From NCBI GenBank assembly GCA_003173995.1, contig PRDT01000087.1:1-10558 (forward strand): 10,558 nucleotides of DNA, given 5' to 3'. Origin of the DNA: Candidatus Levyibacteriota bacterium (GTDB taxonomy: Bacteria > Patescibacteriota > Microgenomatia > Levybacterales > UBA12049). Below, piece after piece: positions 1 through 4,330 of this stretch (position 1 is the stretch's first letter; every line of letters starts with the position of its first letter). A program made the translations under genes and the position numbers. The notes below the pieces were generated by a model. That model ran no database searches and had not been told where the DNA came from. It worked only from the letters and a program-made list of their open reading frames with translations.

Positions 1-608
1 AATATAAGTCCAACAGATTCACACATGCGTCTAATTTGGCGATTACGTCCTTCAATAAGGATCACCTGCATCGTTGTGTGGCCTTTCTTAAATCCCAAAA
101 CATGTGTCTCTGTAGGGAGTGTAATACCATCTTTGAGTAAAACTCCTGTTCGAAATGCTTCAAGCTGATCTTCCCTGGGTCTACCATCTATAATAAGGTT
201 ATATACTTTTGGAACATGATATTTAGGATGAATAAGTTTGTGGGTCAATTCTCCATCATTAGTAAGTATTAGCAGTCCATGTGTGTCTTTATCCAGTCTC
301 CCAATTGGATAAATTCTTTCCTCAGTATCAATGTAATGAGTTACATTATCTCGATCAAATTCATCAGCGGTTGTTGAAATAACTCCAATAGGTTTATTTA
401 AAAGAAAATAGACATGTTCAGCTCGATGTATTTTTCGTCCATTCAAAAGTACTTTGTCTTTTTGTGGATCGATACGAATACCAGATTCGGTTACTCTTTT
501 GCCATTTACTGTGACATGCTCTTTTTTTAACAACTGTTTGATACCACGCCTTGAGAGCACTCCTGCATTTGAAAGAAATTTGTCCAATCGGATTGTTAGA
601 TCTGTCAT
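1..608 (-). CDS. rluB: RsuA/RluB-family 23S (or 16S) rRNA pseudouridine synthase, 3' end cut by window edge
   Basis: I read this by reverse-complementing from the ATG at 608-606. It gives 202 codons with no stop before the window edge, so the C-terminus is missing. An S4 RNA-binding domain occupies about residues 5-60 (RLDKFLSNAGVLSRRGIKQ). The pseudouridine synthase domain follows, with NKPIGVIST near 71-79 and the catalytic block GRLDKDTHGLLILTNDG at 103-119. Asp106 is the expected catalytic nucleophile. A second family motif, EGRNRQIRRMCE, lies at 186-197. The family isomerises a uridine in rRNA. The S4 domain and the GLLILTNDG form resemble RluB (23S helix 89 region) more than RsuA or RluE/F, but the exact target is inference. 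The gene diverges from the next one. Its -10 box sits nine bases before the ATG and I see no Shine-Dalgarno, so it probably has a very short leader. Confidence 0.93.
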   Translation of the reverse strand, partial: MTDLTIRLDKFLSNAGVLSRRGIKQLLKKEHVTVNGKRVTESGIRIDPQKDKVLLNGRKIHRAEHVYFLLNKPIGVISTTADEFDRDNVTHYIDTEERIYPIGRLDKDTHGLLILTNDGELTHKLIHPKYHVPKVYNLIIDGRPREDQLEAFRTGVLLKDGITLPTETHVLGFKKGHTTMQVILIEGRNRQIRRMCESVGLI

Positions 609-617
609 ATCTGCAGT

Positions 618-646
618 ATTATAACAAGTTATACGCTAATTGTTTA
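618..646 (-). promoter_or_regulatory. Promoter of the pseudouridine synthase gene
   Basis: On the minus strand, TAAACA (646-641) is followed by 17 bp and then TATAAT (623-618). The -10 is preceded by TGt, an extended -10. Nine bases separate it from the ATG at 608, so the transcript should begin at or within a few bases of the start codon. The -35 overlaps the -35 of the opposite promoter. Confidence 0.6.
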
Positions 647-668
647 CTCATTCTTCTTGTGAGACAAT
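640..668 (+). promoter_or_regulatory. Promoter of the 675 gene, predicted leaderless
   Basis: TTGTTT (640-645), a 17-bp spacer and GACAAT (663-668) stand six bases before the ATG at 675. The -10 is imperfect (4 of 6), but spacing and position match the pattern at 2109-2137 and 4295-4323. No Shine-Dalgarno is present, and the predicted RNA start falls at about the initiation codon. Confidence 0.5.
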
Positions 669-674
669 TTTTGT

Positions 675-1484
675 ATGGACTCCAAACAGTCGACACAATC
701 ACCAATTCCTTCCCAGGATGCACTCCCTCCAACGCCACAGCGAGTACCAGGTATGCGCTCTTTCCTTTGGTCTTTTTTGGTACTAGTAATACTTATCACA
801 ATAATTCTTTCAGGATATACTATCTTGCAGAAGCACTATCATAATCAGATATTTCCCTTACTCTCCTCAATTCCTTCCCCTACGACACAACCAACACCAA
901 CGCCATATCCTTCTGATGAAGACTACCTAAAAGCAGCATCGCAGGCGGCTATTTTTTTCAATCAGCATTTTTCAACAAGTACTGCGGCATACACCCAAAT
1001 ACCTACAACAGACTTTGAAATAAAAATACCAAATGGCTATATGGTAAAAGAGAATACCCAAGATAACATGTTTGATGGTACTACTTTGCTTACTTATCAA
1101 CTCGACCTACCAGAAAATATAGCACCTTTACTTGCTCATCCAGGAGGATGGTGGGAGGATATTAGAATTGGAAAAGTTATGACTGCACTTCCTCCAGAAG
1201 AGTGGGTTTTGGACAATATCCTTCAGCAAGGGATAAAGTTGCGTGATGAGCCTCCAAGTGTTTCACGAGGCACAAAGGTTACTATAGCAGGGCGAGAATA
1301 CCTTACTCTTAATGCCGGCTGTTGTGCGGTATCTTATATTGTTTATTTCCTCCCATACGCATATAAGGATGAGAAAAGCATTCTTATATTTGCTACCCAC
1401 AGTACTCTCGGAACGGAAGGAAAAAATGAAGAAAGAAATAAAATTCTTGATACTATTCTCTCTACATTAAGGCAAAAACAATAG
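675..1484 (+). CDS. Hypothetical protein, single N-terminal membrane anchor with exported domain
   Basis: I do not recognise a family for this 269-residue protein. Residues 1-29 are polar and rich in Ser, Pro and Gln. One hydrophobic helix spans about 30-51. A Pro/Thr/Ser linker follows (about 65-80: SSIPSPTTQPTPTPYPS), and then a domain of about 185 residues. The likely topology is cytoplasmic N-terminus with the domain outside the membrane. The domain carries an adjacent Cys pair at 216-217 (NAGCCAVS), several aromatic patches (HPGGWWEDIRIG) and a C-terminal helix ending KILDTILSTLRQKQ. That layout recalls small lipoprotein-like or PsbP/Mog1-type exported domains, but this is only an impression. 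The ATG at 675 is chosen because a promoter ends six bases upstream. The neighbour at 1551 is also membrane-anchored and points the same way, so a shared envelope role is possible but unproven. Confidence 0.8.
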   Translation: MDSKQSTQSPIPSQDALPPTPQRVPGMRSFLWSFLVLVILITIILSGYTILQKHYHNQIFPLLSSIPSPTTQPTPTPYPSDEDYLKAASQAAIFFNQHFSTSTAAYTQIPTTDFEIKIPNGYMVKENTQDNMFDGTTLLTYQLDLPENIAPLLAHPGGWWEDIRIGKVMTALPPEEWVLDNILQQGIKLRDEPPSVSRGTKVTIAGREYLTLNAGCCAVSYIVYFLPYAYKDEKSILIFATHSTLGTEGKNEERNKILDTILSTLRQKQ

Positions 1485-1501
1485 CGTTTCTTTCTATTTC
1501 G

Positions 1502-1550
1502 TTACTAGGGTTTGTGTGCTTCTTTTATAGAAAAGTCTTAGGATTTTTCT
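1502..1550 (+). promoter_or_regulatory. Weak promoter and/or ribosome-binding signal before the 1551 gene
   Basis: The 66-bp gap holds TATAGA (1526-1531), with TTACTA 18 bp upstream as a poor -35. AGGA (1540-1543), seven bases before the ATG at 1551, could be a Shine-Dalgarno. TAGGAT (1539-1544), six bases before the ATG, could instead be a -10 like those of other genes here. The sequence does not decide between these readings. Confidence 0.3.
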
Positions 1551-2075
1551 ATGGAAACGCGCTGGCTTGTATTGTTACTTACTGCACTGGTTATTCTTGG
1601 AATAATTACTGCATTTGTTTTCTTTACTGGAGGATTATCCTTTTTTTATCCAGGAAGTAGAGGTGCTCCAGTATTTGCTACTCCTACAATTACTTCTCAA
1701 AAGCTATCACGTGTAGAGCCTTCTCATATGACCCCAGGTATTTCAACACCCCAACTTATTGTCAGTACGTTTTACCAGACGTATATAGACTGTAAAGGTG
1801 TTCCCCAAAACACCTGCCCGCCCACTACTTCAGTCAATTTTGATACAGAGAAAATGCAACCAAGTCTTCAGAGAAATGCCAGTGAAGGAGATCCTATTAC
1901 CTGCTCACCAACAGTTCCTGTTGGGGTTACTGTGCCAAATGTATCACCAATTGCAGAAGGTCAAGCTATAACACAAGTTGTGGTGGATTTGGGAAGTGGG
2001 GTAACAAAGCAACTGACGGTAACGGTTGAGTTGGAAAGTGGCACTTGGAAAATTGTTAATATTGCCTGCCCGTGA
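1551..2075 (+). CDS. Hypothetical membrane-anchored, cysteine-containing exported protein
   Basis: The protein has 174 residues and opens with METRW followed by one hydrophobic helix (about 6-29), which acts as a signal anchor or uncleaved signal peptide. A low-complexity linker rich in Pro, Thr and Ser runs to about 66. The folded part begins PQLIVSTFYQTYIDC and ends GTWKIVNIACP. These two edges resemble small NTF2-like or DUF3828-type exported domains, where an FY-x-x-Y helix packs against a strand with a W-K-I motif. I hold that similarity loosely. There are four cysteines (81, 89, 118, 173), all in the exported part, which would allow two disulfides. The gene lies 66 bp after another anchored protein and ends with TGA shortly before a strong promoter for the nuclease gene, so it is probably the last gene of its unit. 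Confidence 0.75.
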   Translation: METRWLVLLLTALVILGIITAFVFFTGGLSFFYPGSRGAPVFATPTITSQKLSRVEPSHMTPGISTPQLIVSTFYQTYIDCKGVPQNTCPPTTSVNFDTEKMQPSLQRNASEGDPITCSPTVPVGVTVPNVSPIAEGQAITQVVVDLGSGVTKQLTVTVELESGTWKIVNIACP

Positions 2076-2108
2076 TATCTTGTTATGTTCTGATATTTTT
2101 CGTATAAG

Positions 2109-2137
2109 TTGATCTTCTTGCCAACCGCTCGTATAAT
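2109..2137 (+). promoter_or_regulatory. Near-consensus promoter of the nuclease gene, predicted leaderless
   Basis: TTGATC (2109-2114), exactly 17 bp, then a perfect TATAAT (2132-2137), with six bases (AGGTGT) before the ATG at 2144. This is the best match in the window to the sigma-70/SigA consensus. Transcription starting about seven bases after the -10 would begin at the A of the ATG. The AGG could be taken for a Shine-Dalgarno, but it is only two to three bases from the ATG. Confidence 0.7.
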
Positions 2138-2143
2138 AGGTGT

Positions 2144-3028
2144 ATGCCAACTTCCAAACGTTTTGCTCTTTGGGTCAGCCATTCATCTATTGGAGAATTT
2201 TTAAATTGTCCTCGTGCTTATTACATTAAGTATGTCTATAAAAATCCTACAACGGGTAATAAAGTTACTCTTATGAACCCATCCCTTGCTCTTGGGCAGA
2301 CAGTCCATACTGTTTTGGAATCTCTCACCACCCTTCCAGCAGATAAAAGAATACAAGGCACAACACTTATTGATCACTACAATGAAGAATGGAAAAAAGT
2401 GAGTGGAGAAAAGGGAGGATTTCGAGACGAAGAGCAAGAGCTAGCTTACAAAAATAGAGGAGCCATTATGATTAATCGAGTCATGTTTCACCCAGGGCCA
2501 CTAGTGAATAAAGCAGTCAGACTTGTCTCACCTGACTCATTACCGCCACGATATTACTTGTCCAAAGAAGAGGATATATTGCTTTGTGGGAAAGTCGATT
2601 GGCTGGAGTATATGCCAAAAGATGACAGTGTGCATATTATTGATTTTAAGACGGGAAAAAATGAGGAAAAAGGAGACTCATTACAACTTCCCATTTACGC
2701 ACTTCTTGTGAAGAATTGTCAGAATAGAAAGGTAAGTAATATTAGTTATTGGTATCTTGAAAAAGATAATGAGCCAGTGGATATGCCGATGCCTGATTTG
2801 GATAAAGCGCGAGATACCATACTGGAAATAGCTCTCAAAATGAAGGCTGCACGTGCCGAGAAAAAATTTGTTTGTCCAAAAAATGGTTGTTATGCATGTA
2901 AGCCTTTAGAAAATATTATTGAAGGTAAAGCAAAGTTTATAGGGACAGTTGACTATCAAGATGTCTTTATTATGCCAGAGCTGGAAGATCCGAATGACTA
3001 CACCAAGGAAGATGTTACTCCTATTTAA
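2144..3028 (+). CDS. PD-(D/E)XK nuclease, RecB/AddB/Cas4-like, with possible Fe-S cysteines
   Basis: This 294-residue protein shows the ordered motifs of the RecB-type nuclease domain (PDDEXK_1 / Cas4-AddB group). SHSSIGEFLNCPRAYYIKY (12-30) is the opening motif. LALGQTVHTVLE follows with the conserved His55, then LLCGKVDWLEY with Asp152. HIIDFKTGK carries Asp167 and Lys169, and DSLQLPIYALL supplies the Q-x-x-x-Y motif (Gln181, Tyr185). All metal-binding and catalytic residues expected of an active enzyme are present. Cys22 plus a C-terminal group Cys244, Cys249 and Cys252 could ligate a 4Fe-4S cluster as in Cas4 and AddB. The likely role is single-strand or end-processing nuclease in repair or recombination. 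No helicase domain is fused and no CRISPR array or other cas gene is visible, so a free-standing nuclease is the safest name. GreA begins five bases after its stop. Confidence 0.85.
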   Translation: MPTSKRFALWVSHSSIGEFLNCPRAYYIKYVYKNPTTGNKVTLMNPSLALGQTVHTVLESLTTLPADKRIQGTTLIDHYNEEWKKVSGEKGGFRDEEQELAYKNRGAIMINRVMFHPGPLVNKAVRLVSPDSLPPRYYLSKEEDILLCGKVDWLEYMPKDDSVHIIDFKTGKNEEKGDSLQLPIYALLVKNCQNRKVSNISYWYLEKDNEPVDMPMPDLDKARDTILEIALKMKAARAEKKFVCPKNGCYACKPLENIIEGKAKFIGTVDYQDVFIMPELEDPNDYTKEDVTPI

Positions 3029-3033
3029 TTTGT

Positions 3034-3498
3034 ATGCAAAAGACTCACCCTCCAATTCCTTTTACCAAAGCAGGATTTGCTGAGACAGAAATGAAGCAGC
3101 AAGAATTGCTCGCTCAAAGACCAGAAGCAGTAGAAGAGCTGAGAAAAGCTCGTGAGATGGGGGACTTGAGTGAAAATGGTGCGTACAAAGGAGCTCGCGC
3201 AAAGCTTTCCCAAATAGATAGAGAGCTTAGACATCTAACCTTTCTTATCAGACACGCAAAAATTGTTGAAAGTACTCAGCATGATGTCGTGGAGATAGGC
3301 CTAACAGTTACAGTCAATGATGGGAGAGAGGATCGAACATTTAGTATTGTTGGTGGATATGAGTCCAATCCTCTTGATGGGAAATTGTCTCATAACTCTC
3401 CTCTTGGAAAAATGCTTCTTGGAAAAAGAGTGGGAGAAAAAGTCACTCTTGAGCTTCCTAAGTCAACAATAACCTATACAATTACTGCTATCTCTTAA
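3034..3498 (+). CDS. greA: Transcription elongation factor GreA
   Basis: GreA binds the secondary channel of RNA polymerase and stimulates cleavage of backtracked RNA. The 154 residues match the usual length of about 158. The N-terminal antiparallel coiled coil covers about 10-80 and its tip carries MGDLSENGAY, giving the acidic tip residues Asp44 and Glu47. The C-terminal FKBP-like domain includes DRTFSIVGGYESNPLDGKLS, then SPLGKMLLGKRVGEKVTLELP and a closing YTITAIS. The loop in the middle is DLSENGAYKGARAKL, where most GreA proteins have DLSENAEY followed by AKE, a modest variation. The ATG lies five bases after the nuclease stop. There is no Shine-Dalgarno and no convincing promoter in front (only TATTTA at 3022-3027), so it is probably co-transcribed with, and translationally coupled to, the nuclease gene. 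Confidence 0.94.
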   Translation: MQKTHPPIPFTKAGFAETEMKQQELLAQRPEAVEELRKAREMGDLSENGAYKGARAKLSQIDRELRHLTFLIRHAKIVESTQHDVVEIGLTVTVNDGREDRTFSIVGGYESNPLDGKLSHNSPLGKMLLGKRVGEKVTLELPKSTITYTITAIS

Positions 3499-3506
3499 TT
3501 TTGTCT

Positions 3507-3545
3507 AAAAATTGTCATGCAATGGTTATTGTAATGTGGTATAAA
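3507..3545 (+). promoter_or_regulatory. Putative promoter of the 3553 gene
   Basis: TATAAA (3540-3545) preceded by TGg makes an extended -10 and lies seven bases before the GTG start at 3553. No good -35 lies at 17 bp (ATGCAA, 3 of 6). TTGTCA (3512-3517) is a good hexamer but sits 22 bp upstream. The 11-mer AAAAATTGTCA at 3507-3517 recurs before the 3945 gene. Confidence 0.45.
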
Positions 3546-3552
3546 ACTTCTT

Positions 3553-3879
3553 GTGCCTGCAGGATTAGATAAATTTTCATTTGCGAAAATTGCCGGTTTG
3601 CCATCTGCTGAAAGACATCGTCTTATTCAGGAGCAGTTGCCAGTTCTCCGAACACGAATGCATCACTTACAAAGAAGAGATGGTGTTCCTTTTCAAATTA
3701 TTCACCCAGAAGGAGGAATGACTGAAGTCTCACATGCATATTTACGTCGGGAATGTGAGGCATTATTTGAGATGGGATATACGATAGGTGGTCGATATAC
3801 TGGCATTATGCTTCCTCATGAAGCTGCTGAAGCTGCAGATGCATATCTTTCTATACTTCGAAGAGGAAGAACTCTCTAA
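3553..3879 (+). CDS. Small hypothetical protein (108 aa), orphan
   Basis: I do not recognise this protein. It is soluble, with no membrane helix or signal peptide. It is rich in Arg, His and Glu and looks mostly helical, with heptad-like stretches such as RHRLIQEQLPVLRTRMHHLQRR (split around residues 21-42) and a C-terminal helix HEAAEAADAYLSILRRGR. The middle has FQIIHPEGGMTEVSHAYLRRE and GYTIGGRYTG. The GTG at 3553 is chosen because an extended -10 box ends seven bases before it, matching the leaderless pattern of nearby genes. The downstream neighbour (3945) is of similar size and also has a region ending in an alanine/leucine-rich helix followed by an Arg-rich tail, so the two could be distant paralogues. 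No function can be assigned. Gene reality rests on the intact frame, a promoter-like sequence and normal-looking amino-acid use. Confidence 0.65.
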   Translation: MPAGLDKFSFAKIAGLPSAERHRLIQEQLPVLRTRMHHLQRRDGVPFQIIHPEGGMTEVSHAYLRRECEALFEMGYTIGGRYTGIMLPHEAAEAADAYLSILRRGRTL

Positions 3880-3882
3880 CTC

Positions 3883-3932
3883 AAAAATTGTCAGGTTTTT
3901 GTCAAGATAGAAATTTCAAATATGGGTAAAAT
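3883..3932 (+). promoter_or_regulatory. Putative promoter/operator of the 3945 gene
   Basis: AAAAATTGTCA (3883-3893) repeats the 11-mer found before the 3553 gene, and a second TTGTCA lies at 3899-3904. TAAAAT (3927-3932) is a plausible -10, 12 bases before the ATG at 3945. The second TTGTCA is 22 bp from it, the same distance as at the 3553 promoter and too long for a normal sigma-70 spacer. TTGTCA may therefore be a regulator site here and not a -35. Confidence 0.35.
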
Positions 3933-3944
3933 TTTTATCTTCTT

Positions 3945-4298
3945 ATGTCAAAAGACGCAGAAGGAACAATGTCTCCAGAGCCAGGATGGACAGATGCAGC
4001 TCCTGAGGGACTTCGATTTGTGTATACACAATTAATTGAGCTAGATAGACGAGAAGAAGTAAGAAACCTTTTTATGGCTCTTGCCTCCGATCCAACACTT
4101 CCTCATATGCATGTGCCGGGTTTTGATGGTGTAGTTATTACACAAGAGTGGGTAAATTGGTATGCAGGTTTCCGAAGACATGCACAATTTGGTCTGGATG
4201 CTATGGAAATGTCGGAACTTGCCGATCAATATCTTCGGAGAAGAAGTCGCGCACATAGAAAACAGCAACCTCCTCCTGATAGACCTCCCACTCCTTGA
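3945..4298 (+). CDS. Small hypothetical protein (117 aa) with proline-rich tail, orphan
   Basis: This protein is unrecognised. It is soluble, with no signal peptide or membrane helix. Residues 1-20 are acidic and polar (MSKDAEGTMSPEPGW). A helical stretch FVYTQLIELDRREEVRNLFMAL is followed by a short segment LPHMHVPGFDGVVITQEWVNWY, a helix with MEMSELADQYLRRRSR, and then a basic and proline-rich tail (HRKQQPPPDRPPTP). The tail suggests a flexible or binding extension. The ATG at 3945 has no Shine-Dalgarno, and the nearest -10-like box ends 12 bases upstream. Its TGA stop (4296-4298) overlaps the -35 hexamer of the ileS promoter, so the end of this gene and the next promoter are fused. Possible distant relation to the 3553 protein is discussed in the findings. 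No function is assigned. Confidence 0.6.
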   Translation: MSKDAEGTMSPEPGWTDAAPEGLRFVYTQLIELDRREEVRNLFMALASDPTLPHMHVPGFDGVVITQEWVNWYAGFRRHAQFGLDAMEMSELADQYLRRRSRAHRKQQPPPDRPPTP

Positions 4299-4323
4299 AG
4301 AAATCTTGGTTTTCCGATACAAT
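4295..4323 (+). promoter_or_regulatory. Promoter of ileS, predicted leaderless
   Basis: TTGAAG (4295-4300), exactly 17 bp, then TACAAT (4318-4323), with seven bases before the ATG at 4331. The -35 overlaps the stop codon of the preceding gene. This site decides the ileS start: the in-frame TTG at 4295 belongs to the -35 and is very unlikely to be an initiation codon. Confidence 0.65.
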
Positions 4324-4330
4324 TAGGCAT

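Noticed and set aside
551..844. Plus-strand open frame across the divergent promoter into the 675 gene
   Set aside because: It runs across the antisense 5' end of the pseudouridine synthase gene and two promoters, then overlaps the 675 gene out of frame. The product shows no domain.
2474..2500. Second parS-like site around a TGTTTCAC near 2484
   Set aside because: Only the left half-site matches. Across the 16-mer there are about nine matches, as expected by chance.
2144..3028. Cas4 of a CRISPR adaptation module
   Set aside because: The motifs are Cas4/AddB-like, but no CRISPR repeats and no cas1, cas2 or effector gene are visible. The neighbours are greA and unknown proteins, so a general nuclease is the safer call.
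3497..3513. AATTTT/AAAATT hairpin after greA as a terminator
   Set aside because: The six-pair stem has no G-C pair and no following T-tract, so it is too weak to call.
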